Assembly (NCBI GenBank): GCA_963666505.2
Contig: CAXXXL010000001.1
Coordinates: forward strand, 372,001 to 436,000
Direction of reading: 5' to 3'
Source of the DNA: JABGQS01 sp963666505
GTDB lineage: Bacteria; Bacillota; Clostridia; Christensenellales; SZUA-584
DNA length: 64,000 bases
Every line of letters starts with the position of its first letter. Position 1 is the stretch's first letter. The notes beneath the pieces are model-generated. The model did not search any database. It worked only from the letters and a program-made list of their open reading frames with translations, and was not told where the DNA came from. The position numbers were made by a program, and so were the translations under genes. Below are positions 48,514 to 57,150 of the stretch, piece by piece.

Positions 48514-49533
48514 ATGAAAAAAATATTAATACTTACGTTTGTTTTGGCGTTGCTGTTTAGTGCATGTTCTGATGTGGATAACACTACTGATATAACAGTT
48601 GACATAACTTCAGATCCTGAACCGATACAACAAGAGACTACTTCGCTGACGCAGATGCCATATGAGGAACTGATGCCTTGTGATGTACCGCCGTCCGGAG
48701 AGATGTTTGTACCCTGGGAAAGCATAGAGGGCATTCCACAGGTAGCTTATGATATGCGTATATATGAATCGCTGGAAGAGCTGTGCAGTGACGCCGCATA
48801 CATTTTTGCTGCTGTGATAAAGGATGTTGAAGTTGAAATTACAGGAAAAGAAGACTGGGGCACGCAGGAGCCGGTCGACACAACAAATGTATGGTACAAG
48901 CTTGATGATATCAGCAGCATCAAAGGAGATATAGAAGCTGACGGGGCTGCCGTCTTTGAGACAGGGCAGCGTTATGGGGATACTAATTTCTATCACGAAT
49001 ACTTCCCGCCAATGTGTTACGGCAGCACATATCTTATATTTGCATATGATAATATGCGCCTGTGCTCTCCTTTTATCGGCTATACGCAAATTGTTGACGG
49101 AAGCATGGTATCTTCAGAGTATAACAAAATGTTCGAAGGACGGAATATAGACGATGTAATGGAACAGATACAAAGCATTGAAAAGGCAAAAAATGCTCCG
49201 GAAGAGCTGAGCGCTGATGAAGGACTGAACAGTCTGATGCAGATGATTTCAGCCGAACCGGATTTTACACCTGAGAGGGATTTGACGACGCAGGAAATAG
49301 ATTTGATGTATCGTTTTAACAATGATGCGCTGACAGAAGAATATTTGGGTAAGGAACTTCAAAACGGTGATATAGTAATATGGATAAAGACCGTGAGGCT
49401 GACCGAGCAGCAGATGGGTGTATATGAAGAGTCTAATGGCTCTGGCAACGGCGGCTATGGCAGAAGAGCGGGGCAGCTACTACAAAGTGAGCACCACGAG
49501 GTATCATACGCTTATCACAATATGCAAATATAA
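48514..49533 (+). CDS. Lipoprotein, apparent C-terminal frameshift
   Basis: 339 residues as read, with a lipobox signal (MKKILILTFVLALLFSAC, Cys18). A central domain is followed by an amphipathic part and DGLNSLMQMISAEPDFT-like helices. The last residues (SGNGGYGRRAGQLLQSEH...) look non-coding. In the +1 frame from about 49440 a convincing continuation runs to TGA at 49591: EERGSYYKVSTTRYHTL, then ITICKYNEDNATIHDAFSEL. A one-base shift in the Gly/Ser-coding stretch near 49430-49460 would join them. Function unknown; SD TGGAGGA precedes the start. Confidence 0.72.
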   Translation: MKKILILTFVLALLFSACSDVDNTTDITVDITSDPEPIQQETTSLTQMPYEELMPCDVPPSGEMFVPWESIEGIPQVAYDMRIYESLEELCSDAAYIFAAVIKDVEVEITGKEDWGTQEPVDTTNVWYKLDDISSIKGDIEADGAAVFETGQRYGDTNFYHEYFPPMCYGSTYLIFAYDNMRLCSPFIGYTQIVDGSMVSSEYNKMFEGRNIDDVMEQIQSIEKAKNAPEELSADEGLNSLMQMISAEPDFTPERDLTTQEIDLMYRFNNDALTEEYLGKELQNGDIVIWIKTVRLTEQQMGVYEESNGSGNGGYGRRAGQLLQSEHHEVSYAYHNMQI

Positions 49534-49620
49534 CGAAGACAACGCAACCATTCATGATGCGTTTAGTGAGTTGATTAACGGAAATGATTGAGGGTGTTTC
49601 TATATAGTTTTTCATATATA

Positions 49621-49648
49621 AAAAGACAAGTTGGATACTTGTCTTTTT
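49621..49648. terminator. Bidirectional terminator between the lipoprotein and U32 genes
   Basis: AAAAGACAAGT (49621-49631) pairs perfectly with ACTTGTCTTTT (49637-49647), with T-runs on both strands. The two flanking genes converge here. Confidence 0.88.
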
Positions 49649-49655
49649 GTGTGCG

Positions 49656-50876
49656 TTATAATTGCCTCTTCTTCCTGAGCATATCGCCCGGATGCAGATC
49701 GTAGGGGCAGGCTATGCGCAGCATCTCTTGAGCGTGTGGAGCGCTTTGGCGCGGCTCGCCTTTTTCTGTGATAATATCAGTAACTTCGAACAGCCCTGAA
49801 ACTGCGGGGGAGAGAACGTCGAGAGTTTCGCCGACGCTGAACTTGCCGCGCTGTTCAATAAGGATACGTCCGTTGTCGTCTTTTTCGCCGCGGACGACGC
49901 CTACGAAATCGTAGGTGCGCTGGGGGACGTCACGCTGGGTGTCCTGGCCATCTTCACGGGGGTTGCCGTAGTAGAAACCGGTGGTGAACGCACGGCTGCC
50001 CGCTTTGCCTATCTCTTCGAGAAGGGATTCGTCGAACGGTTTACCGGCGAGGAAATCGTCTATAGCGTGCCGGTATGCGTTGACTATACAGCCGACATAG
50101 TAGGCGGATTTCATTCGTCCTTCTATTTTGAGCGAAGTTATACCTGCGTTTATCACATCGCCGACGTGGGGGAGCATCATGAGGTCTTTGGAGTTAAAGA
50201 CGTATGTGCCTCGCTCGTCTGAAAAAGCCGGGAAGTATTCGCCGTCGTAACCTTTTTCGTAGAGGTGATATTCCCAGCGGCACGGCTGTGCGCATGCGCC
50301 CTGGTTGCCGCCTCTGCCCGTGAAGAAGTTGGACAGCAGGCACCTGCCGGAGTAGGAGATGCACATTGCGCCGTGAACGAAACCTTCAAGCTCCAGTGTA
50401 TCAGGAGCGTTTTTGCTCATGTTAGAGATCTCTTCGAGCGAAAGCTCGCGGGAGAGGATAACACGCTCTACGCCCTGGCTGTGCCAGAAAAGCGCACTAT
50501 GCAGATTAGTCGTGTTAGCCTGAGTGCTGAGGTGCACCGGAACATCCGGCGCAGTTTTTTTAGCTATGCTGAGCACGCCGGGGTCGGATATTATGAACGC
50601 ATCGACTTTCGCTTTTTCGAGCGCAAGGATATAGTCCTCCAGCCCTTCGAAGTCGCATTCGTGGAAGATGGCGTTTAGAGTTATATACATTTTTCTGCCG
50701 TGGCTATGGACGTATTTTACAGAGTCTGCGATCTCTTCAATGCCGAAATTGTCGGCAAACGCCCTTAGACCGTATGTTTTACCGGCGGCGTAAACAGCGT
50801 CGGCACCGTAATATACAGCTGCTTCCAGCGCTTCCCTGCCGCCTGCCGGTGCAAGTAGTTCTATTTTTCTATCCAT
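49656..50876 (-). CDS. U32 family 'peptidase', probable tRNA hydroxylation protein TrhP-like
   Basis: 406 residues. Family motifs: ELLAPAGGREALEAAVYYGADAVYAA, LHLSTQANTTN (here VHLSTQANTTN), ERVILSRELSLEEI, ELEGFVHGAMCISYSGRCLLSNFF and QGACAQPCRWEY, with the four Cys of the iron-sulfur-type site; IEGRMKSAYYVG follows. The U32 proteins TrhP/YrrN/YrrO act in 5-hydroxyuridine formation at tRNA position 34. In B. subtilis they lie next to mltG (yrrL), and here the gene follows mltG with a 1-bp overlap, which supports that assignment over a collagenase role. Confidence 0.85.
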   Translation of the reverse strand: MDRKIELLAPAGGREALEAAVYYGADAVYAAGKTYGLRAFADNFGIEEIADSVKYVHSHGRKMYITLNAIFHECDFEGLEDYILALEKAKVDAFIISDPGVLSIAKKTAPDVPVHLSTQANTTNLHSALFWHSQGVERVILSRELSLEEISNMSKNAPDTLELEGFVHGAMCISYSGRCLLSNFFTGRGGNQGACAQPCRWEYHLYEKGYDGEYFPAFSDERGTYVFNSKDLMMLPHVGDVINAGITSLKIEGRMKSAYYVGCIVNAYRHAIDDFLAGKPFDESLLEEIGKAGSRAFTTGFYYGNPREDGQDTQRDVPQRTYDFVGVVRGEKDDNGRILIEQRGKFSVGETLDVLSPAVSGLFEVTDIITEKGEPRQSAPHAQEMLRIACPYDLHPGDMLRKKRQL

Positions 50877-52165
50877 TACCAGAATTCCTTATACATTTCT
50901 ACGTTGGCGTTGTGCTCTTCCAGAGTCTTGGCAAAAGCAAGCTCGCCTGTGTCATCACCCTTGCTGCAGAAGTAGAGGTAGCCGTCCTCGATGTATTCAG
51001 CATCCGGCGACAGAGCCGCTTCTATAGCTTTCTGTCCCGGGTTGGCGACCGGACCGACCGGAAGACCTTTGTACATATAAGTGTTGTACGGAGAATCTAT
51101 CTCCAGCTCTATAGCTGTGTATACGTACTTTTTCTCGCCCGTGACGTAGCGCATAGTAGCGCACGAATCGAGCGTCATATCGTTGCTCAGCCTGTTATAG
51201 AAAACGGACGATACCCTTGCGTAGTCCTGCGGAAGCGCTTCCCACTCTATCATGGAAGCAAGCGTCATGATATCGTCTATGCTCATACCCAGATCCTGCG
51301 CCCTGTCTTCATATGAAAGTGTGAAAATGGAGTCGAAACGGGATAGCAGACGCTCGATTATATTCTGCGGGGTCTCGTCAACATAGAACTCGTATGTGTC
51401 TGGGAAAAGGTATCCTTCGAGCATATATTTCCTGTTGGTGACGTTTGCCGATGTTGTAATTTTCTTTATAAAGTCATAGCTTTTGAAAGTCTGAGTGTCG
51501 TTGCACAGGTCGAGGAACTCCAGTTTCTCCGTTTCATTGAAAATGCCGTTATCAACTATCACATCCGCCATATTTTCGACTGTCATGCCTTCAGTGAATG
51601 TTACAGCAATGACCTCACGCCCGCCGTCACCGGCGCCGAGGATATCTATTATCTCGTCCATTGTCATGGCTGAAGAGAGCTCGTAAGTGCCTGCGATCAG
51701 CTTTGAGCCCATGTCGTTGAGATCTACATAGAGCTGGAAAACGAGCTTGTTGCGTACTATGCCTTCATCGTGCAGCTTTGTCGCTATTGTTGACAACGAC
51801 GAGCCGGATTTTATCTCTATTGTTTTTGTAGCCGGGGATTCTGAGTTGACCGGTGCAAAATAGTTGTTCTGTATATAGTTGTAGCCTGTCAATCCAAGAT
51901 AGACTACCAGCCCTGCGCTTAAGACGAAGATAATAAAGGGGCGCAGTATTTTCCACAGCATGGAAAGCGTCGTATAGCTTTTTACTGCGCTGCGCTCTTC
52001 GCATTTCTCAAGCGGTACTTTCTGGACAGTAGAAGAACGTGCAGATCTGCCGCCGCCGGGAGAAGTGAACTTTCTTGTTTCGCTGCCGGCAGATTTGCCT
52101 TTTTTATAGTCGAAGTCTATTTTGATTTCTTTGGTTTCTTCGAAATTGTTGTCTTTGCTGCTCAT
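50876..52165 (-). CDS. mltG: Endolytic transglycosylase MltG
   Basis: 429 residues. A charged cytosolic N-terminus of about 70 residues precedes one membrane helix (about 72-92). The LysM-like part (IKSGSSLSTIATKLHDEGIV) and the YceG domain follow, with the catalytic Glu in LASMIEWEALPQDYARVSSVFYNRL, then YNTYMYKGLPVGPVANPG and YLYFCSKGDDTGELAFAKTLEEHNANV. It cleaves nascent glycan strands and sets their length. The gene starts 6 bp after ylbF. Confidence 0.93.
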   Translation of the reverse strand: MSSKDNNFEETKEIKIDFDYKKGKSAGSETRKFTSPGGGRSARSSTVQKVPLEKCEERSAVKSYTTLSMLWKILRPFIIFVLSAGLVVYLGLTGYNYIQNNYFAPVNSESPATKTIEIKSGSSLSTIATKLHDEGIVRNKLVFQLYVDLNDMGSKLIAGTYELSSAMTMDEIIDILGAGDGGREVIAVTFTEGMTVENMADVIVDNGIFNETEKLEFLDLCNDTQTFKSYDFIKKITTSANVTNRKYMLEGYLFPDTYEFYVDETPQNIIERLLSRFDSIFTLSYEDRAQDLGMSIDDIMTLASMIEWEALPQDYARVSSVFYNRLSNDMTLDSCATMRYVTGEKKYVYTAIELEIDSPYNTYMYKGLPVGPVANPGQKAIEAALSPDAEYIEDGYLYFCSKGDDTGELAFAKTLEEHNANVEMYKEFW

Positions 52166-52171
52166 TTCAAC

Positions 52172-52519
52172 CTACTCATTTAATAAATCAAGACCTAGAT
52201 CACAGGCATCGCCTATGATCTTGTATATATCGCTTATAATCGTCTGGAACTTATACTCCGCTGCAAAATACTGCGCTACCTCCGGTTTAAACATAAGAAC
52301 TTCGCCGAGCTTCTTTAGTTTGTCCATTGTCTCTTCGGAGGGCTCGCCGCCGGACAGCATGCTTGCCTGAGCTTCCATCTGAAGTTTTTTATAGTCTGAC
52401 AGCAGCGATTTTGTCTGGTCATCTGCCGTGACTATTTCCTTGAGCCTTGAGTATTCTTTATAATCTTCACTTTGCTGCAGCTCTTTAGCCAGTTCGTTAG
52501 CTTTATCGTAAACCATCAT
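52172..52519 (-). CDS. YlbF/YmcA family regulator
   Basis: 115 residues, all-helical. It begins MMVYDKANELAKELQQSEDYKEY and continues with the family core VTADDQTKSLLSDYKKLQMEAQ (PF06133). In B. subtilis YlbF, YmcA and YaaT form the Y-complex that adjusts RNase Y. It lies between mltG and the RNase J gene, which fits an RNA-metabolism role. The first or second ATG could be used. Confidence 0.85.
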   Translation of the reverse strand: MMVYDKANELAKELQQSEDYKEYSRLKEIVTADDQTKSLLSDYKKLQMEAQASMLSGGEPSEETMDKLKKLGEVLMFKPEVAQYFAAEYKFQTIISDIYKIIGDACDLGLDLLNE

Positions 52520-52532
52520 TGTGAAAATCTCC

Positions 52533-54193
52533 TTACATATCTATGATTATGGGAAGTATCATCGGGCTTCTCTTTGTGTTCTCATAAAGATAGTTACGCA
52601 CCGCTTTCTTGATACGCCCCTTTATAGTCGTCCATTCTGTGACCTGTTTTTTTGCGCAGTCGTCTATGATGTTTATGATTATATCACGTGCACCGTCGAG
52701 AAGGTCTGAGGACTCACGCATATAGACGAAGCCTCTTGATATTATGTCCGGTCCGGTGAGCAGCTCGCCAGTTTCGGCGGAGATGGACACTACTATCATA
52801 AACAGTCCATCCTGGCTTAAAAGCTTCCTGTCACGAAGCACTACGTTGCCCACATCGCCGATGCCGAGGCCGTCAATTATAACACTGCCCGACGGCACAG
52901 AGTCGGCAAAGCGTGCAAAACGGCTGCCTACTTCTATAACCTTGCCGATCTCGGGGATGAATATGTTTTTCTTTTTTACGCCCAGGCTTTCAGCAATGGC
53001 CGCGTGCCTGTAGAGGTGTCTGTATTCGCCGTGCACCGGTATAAAATACTTCGGTTTTGTAAGCGCAAGCATCATCTTTAGCTCTTCCACACACGCATGC
53101 CCCGATACATGTACATCTGCAACGCCTTCGTTTATAACGTTGGCGCCTTTCCTGTACAGCATGTTTATAACGTCTGATACATACTTTTCGTTGCCGGGGA
53201 TGGGGGTAGCCGAGATAATAACCAAATCTCCTGGTATCATCGCAAGCTTTCTGTGCTCTCCCGCGGCCATTCTTACAAGACCTGACATAGTCTCGCCCTG
53301 GCTGCCCGTGGTTAGTATGACGATTTTATTCTTTTTCATCTTCTCGAGATCTTCCGGCTCGACAAGTATGTTTTCATCAAAGTTTAAATATCCAAGTTCC
53401 GTAGCCACCTTTGCTATTTTGAGCATGCTCCTGCCCGAAAGGCAGACTTTCCTGCCATAACGCTTTGCGGCGTTTATGACCTGCTGGAGCCGGTGGATGT
53501 TTGATGCGAAAGTGCGACTATTATTCGTCCGGAAGCGTTTTTGAAATAGCTCTCGAACGTTTCACCGACCTTGCTTTCCGACATTGTAAAACCGGGAGTT
53601 TCTGCATTTGTGCTGTCTGAAAGCAAACACAGCACTCCTTTTTTGCCAAGCTCTGCGAATTTGCCAAGGTCTATGACTTTACCGTCGATGGGGGTGTAGT
53701 CTACCTTGAAGTCGCCTGTGTGCACTATTGTGCCGGCGGGCGTATGCAGTGCGTATGCCACTGCTGCGTCGATACTGTGGCTTACTTTAATAGTTTCGAT
53801 TTTAAACGAACCAATGTTAATTTTATCGCCGGCTGAGATGACATTTAAATCAAGACCTTCAAGTTTACGCTCTGCAAGCTTAGTTTCGATAAGCGCAAGC
53901 GCAAGATCCGTGCCATAAACGGGAACACCAAGCTCTGGCAAAAGGTAGGGCGTTGCGCCTATGTGGTCCTCGTGACCATGTGTTATCAGTACCGCCTTGA
54001 TGCGCTCTTTATTTTTCTTTAAATATGTTATATCTGGTATGACGTAGTCAACACCCAGCATATCCTCCCTGGGGAAGCAAAGCCCGCAGTCGATGACGAT
54101 GATCTCATCCGCATATTCTATGACCGTCATGTTTTTGCCGATCTCACCTATTCCTCCAAGAGGAGTTATTTTTACTGTATTCTGTTTTACCAA
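52533..54193 (-). pseudogene. rnj: Ribonuclease J, interrupted by a single-base frameshift
   Basis: Two adjacent frames together encode a complete RNase J of about 553 residues. The first (from ATG 54193) has the beta-lactamase core: PLGGIGEIGKNMTVIE, ITHGHEDHIGA, HTGDFKVDYTP, SDSTNAE and GRIIVA. It then runs into LSHQTSTGSSRS and a stop at 53474. The second frame resumes FASNIHRLQQVINAAKRYGR, then SGRSMLKIAKVA...GSQGE, VHVSGHACVEEL and FIPVHGEYRHL, to a stop at 52533. Restoring one base near 53511 (reading GTCGCAACTTTC in place of GTCGCACTTTC on the minus strand) rejoins them. All catalytic motifs are otherwise intact. RNase J is a major 5' exonuclease/endonuclease, so an assembly error is as likely as a true mutation. 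Confidence 0.88.
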
Positions 54194-54448
54194 GTTATCC
54201 TTCCTTTCTGTCTAACCTATATATGATAATTCATTTGCGTATTTTAAGCAAGCCACAGCAGTTTTTGGTGCAGCTATGAATCAATTATAACACAGTTCGG
54301 GCTATAAATATCATACCAAATCTAACATAGTATTATTAAGAGGTATTATTTTCGTTGCAGATGATATGGATATATTGATTTTGACGTGTATATATGTTAG
54401 ATTTATTAGGTTCTTTAAGAGCGCCTGATAAAAATGAATGGAGTTTAG
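54194..54448. other. Divergent control region between RNase J and the radical SAM gene
   Basis: 255 bp of AT-rich sequence between divergent genes. GAAAGGAAGGATAA stands before the RNase J ATG on the minus strand. The plus strand has weak -10-like TATATA/TATTATT boxes and no clear Shine-Dalgarno (ATGGAGTTTAG) for the ATG at 54449. No ORF or RNA structure was recognised. Confidence 0.4.
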
Positions 54449-55522
54449 ATGGACGTTCAAAAAGTATTGAACAAGGATATAAAAAGGTTTTATAAAAAGG
54501 CACTTTCCTTAGCACTGCGCTATAGGGGGTATTTACTGCAGGCTTTAATAATAAACGCGAACCAGAAAAAGGCAATCAAGATAAGGAAGGCTAATCTTCA
54601 AAGCGGCATTGAAGTGCCGCCTGCTATGATAATCAGCGTAACGCACAAGTGCAACCTTAACTGTGAAGGCTGCTATGCAAAAACGCTGCATACGGGAAAA
54701 GAGCCGGAGATGGGACAGCCTGAGTTTGAAAAGCTGCTGAGTGAAGCGCATGATCTTGGAGTTGCTACCGTGCTGATTGCCGGCGGAGAGCCTTTCATGC
54801 GAAAAGGTATGCTGGATGCTCTCTCGAAGTTTGGTGATATGCTGTTTATAGTGTTCACAAACGGAACTTTGATAGACGACACCGCAGCTGCGGTTTTAAA
54901 GAAGAATAAGAATATCATACCTGTGATAAGCATTGAGGGAGAAGCGCATCATACCGAAAAGAGACGTGGAGAAGGAATGGCGCAGCTTACTGAAAATGCA
55001 ATGAAACGGCTGAAAGAAAACGGGCTGCTGTTCGGGCAGTCGTTTACGGTGACCAGCGAAAACATTGAGAAGGTGACGCAAGAGGACTTCGTGAAAGAGC
55101 AGATGGACAAAGGCTCCGGAGTGATTTTCTATATATCTTATGTGCCGTTTGAGGAAGGAACGGAAAACCTTTCAATAAAGCAGGAGGGGACGGAGTATCT
55201 GCGAAGCGCTGTCGAAAAACTCGATAAAGCGCTCAACACAATGTTTGTGTGTTTCCCGGCAGATGAAGAAAGGCTGGGCGGTTGCATTTCCGCCGGGACC
55301 GGCTTCATACACGTTTCGCCTTCCGGAGACATTGAACCTTGTCCGTTCTCGCCGTATAAGAAGTATAATATAAGGGATAACACGCTTATTGAGGCGCTCG
55401 GCTCAAAGTATTTCAAAGCTATCAGGCAGAACAGGCATCTGCTTGATGAAAAAGACGGAGTTTGTGCACTGTTCGAAAACAAGGAATGGCTGGAGGCGCT
55501 GGAAAACGAAATAGAGGAGTAG
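54449..55522 (+). CDS. Radical SAM protein with SPASM-like C-terminus
   Basis: 357 residues. The N-terminal 50 residues are basic and helical. The 4Fe-4S motif is CNLNCEGCY (residues about 68-76) after MIISVTHK. Further radical-SAM landmarks are VLIAGGEPFM, IVFTNGTLID and IPVISIEG. The C-terminus has GGCISAGTGFIHVSPSGDIEPCPFSPYKKYN, i.e. cysteines suited to an auxiliary cluster as in MoaA/SPASM proteins. No precursor peptide or other maturation gene is adjacent, so the substrate is unknown. Confidence 0.85.
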   Translation: MDVQKVLNKDIKRFYKKALSLALRYRGYLLQALIINANQKKAIKIRKANLQSGIEVPPAMIISVTHKCNLNCEGCYAKTLHTGKEPEMGQPEFEKLLSEAHDLGVATVLIAGGEPFMRKGMLDALSKFGDMLFIVFTNGTLIDDTAAAVLKKNKNIIPVISIEGEAHHTEKRRGEGMAQLTENAMKRLKENGLLFGQSFTVTSENIEKVTQEDFVKEQMDKGSGVIFYISYVPFEEGTENLSIKQEGTEYLRSAVEKLDKALNTMFVCFPADEERLGGCISAGTGFIHVSPSGDIEPCPFSPYKKYNIRDNTLIEALGSKYFKAIRQNRHLLDEKDGVCALFENKEWLEALENEIEE

Positions 55523-55839
55523 GCAAAGGCTGCTCTAATCTGGGGAATTCTGAGGTTGTAAAACAGCCTCTTTTTTAATTGTGAAAAGTTTGTATAATTT
55601 ACCAGCAAAAATGGATAAAAAATATATAGAAGCAATAATTAGCAGGGAGAAAAACTGCGGGTTTGGAACAAACTTATACGTAAAGAAAAAAATAGAAAAG
55701 CAGCATTGTATTAACAGCACGAATGCGGTATTATATCTTTGGCAGAAAATGCATGAAAGATATGCCGAAATAGCTAATGTTTAACAGTGAAAGCAGCATA
55801 GCAGACGGCTATAGTGAAAGTACAACAAGGAGGACAAAG
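55523..55839 (+). other. Intergenic region with terminator and probable promoter
   Basis: 317 bp. After the radical SAM gene a strong terminator occurs (55552-55576). TATAAT at 55593-55598 could start the lipoprotein transcript. A 67-codon frame from GTG 55581 has no ribosome-binding site and is not called. SD AAGGAGGA stands just before the lipoprotein ATG at 55840. Confidence 0.55.
55552..55576 (+). terminator. Terminator of the radical SAM gene
   Basis: GAGGTTGT (55552-55559) pairs with ACAGCCTC (55563-55570) with one G-U pair, a 3-base loop and TTTTTT directly after. Confidence 0.88.
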
Positions 55840-57090
55840 ATGAAGAAAACACTTATATTATTGCTATGTGTTGTGATGGTATTTGCGATGGCAGCATGTG
55901 CAGGGGATTTACAGCAGGAAGAAGAACAACAGGCGATTGATATGCCGGAACTGCAGACGGAAAACAAAACACAAGAAACGCCGCAGGTGCAGGACCAACA
56001 GGAAGATGGACAACAGCAGGATGAAGAGCAGAGCGGGCAGGAGCAGAAACCTCGGGAAGATATTATGAGGGATATGCTGGAAAATCCGCAGTGGACAGCG
56101 GGGGAAAACGCCGAGCTGATGGCTGAAAACTCCGGCGGACAGTTTGGGGATATCGCTGTAAAGCAGCCCAGCGAAGACGGCAGCAGCTTTCAGTTCATTT
56201 CCGGAGATGACGGAGCCTATATGTCTCTTAATACGAGGTTTAAGGATTTCGGCGGCGACGGGAGAGCGCAGCAGGCTTTCAATATGAAGTTTATGACGCA
56301 GGATATCGGAGATCTTTCATTCACTCTTATGGGTATGGGGGAAGTGGTGGTATCTTTTGAGGACAGCGGGGTTTTCTGTACCTATGTGCAGTCGGGAATG
56401 AAGATATCGTTTTCGGAATATATGCCGACGAGTTTCATTCTGGAGAATGAAAAGTGGTATAACATACTGCTTGCAACCGATGACGCTGCACGTTTGCGTG
56501 TGCTTGTATGGGAAGAAGGCAACTATGAAAACCAGGCGTTCTATCAGCAGGATCTCTATATTGGAGCGGATGATATATATGAGAGCAACTGGAAGCTAAC
56601 CATAGGCTTTGGACCGAACGGTACGCTCAACGTTGAGGATTACGGTGTGTTTATGTTTGACAGCTTTACGGAGAACCCGCCATTGGCGGATGCAGCTTCT
56701 GAGACAATAAGCGGACTGGGATTCGATCAGGGCAATTATGCCGATGAGACCGAAGGATTGCATATAAACATACAGAGCATGGCCTGGGGCGGAGCGGAAA
56801 AAGACGTTATATTCTGGAAGAAGACGATGTATGATACGCAATTCGGAGTTGAGATATTGTATCCTGAAAGACAGTATAAAATTCATATCCCGGGGGACAA
56901 GTGGTATCTTTATGACCCGGAAAGCTCTGAGGTAATAGAGCCGTGGTTCGACGTTGAAGCAGAGCTGAGAAAACTGGTGGGAGACCACGCAGATACAATA
57001 TCGGATGAACTGGTTAGATATATAAATGAATATTGCAACGATGTGTTCGGCTATTCTCCGGACGAGCTTATAATGATGAATTATGAGTAG
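55840..57090 (+). CDS. Lipoprotein with Glu/Gln-rich linker
   Basis: 416 residues from ATG 55840, chosen for the AAGGAGGA 7 bases upstream; the frame is open to 55777 without a ribosome-binding site. The lipobox signal MKKTLILLLCVVMVFAMAAC places Cys20. An acidic low-complexity region (about 24-75, rich in EEQQ and QDQQEDGQQ) precedes a beta-rich domain resembling concanavalin-like folds (FQFISGDDGAYMSLNTRFKDF, YNILLATDDAARLRVLVWEE). A second small domain closes the protein. No family recognised; probably a surface protein. Confidence 0.78.
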   Translation: MKKTLILLLCVVMVFAMAACAGDLQQEEEQQAIDMPELQTENKTQETPQVQDQQEDGQQQDEEQSGQEQKPREDIMRDMLENPQWTAGENAELMAENSGGQFGDIAVKQPSEDGSSFQFISGDDGAYMSLNTRFKDFGGDGRAQQAFNMKFMTQDIGDLSFTLMGMGEVVVSFEDSGVFCTYVQSGMKISFSEYMPTSFILENEKWYNILLATDDAARLRVLVWEEGNYENQAFYQQDLYIGADDIYESNWKLTIGFGPNGTLNVEDYGVFMFDSFTENPPLADAASETISGLGFDQGNYADETEGLHINIQSMAWGGAEKDVIFWKKTMYDTQFGVEILYPERQYKIHIPGDKWYLYDPESSEVIEPWFDVEAELRKLVGDHADTISDELVRYINEYCNDVFGYSPDELIMMNYE

Positions 57091-57117
57091 ATGATGCTGC
57101 CAGGTGTACGGTAAATT

Positions 57118-57143
57118 AAAAGGGGCTGTCTCAGCCCCTTTTT
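57118..57143. terminator. Bidirectional terminator between the lipoprotein and hslU
   Basis: AAAAGGGGCTG (57118-57128) pairs with CAGCCCCTTTT (57132-57142) around a 3-base loop, with T-runs on both strands; it ends both convergent transcripts. Confidence 0.92.
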
Positions 57144-57150
57144 CATGTCT

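Noticed and set aside
55581..55784. 67-codon ORF between the radical SAM and lipoprotein genes
   Set aside because: GTG start without Shine-Dalgarno, overlaps the probable promoter TATAAT, and no domain or export signal; kept as intergenic.
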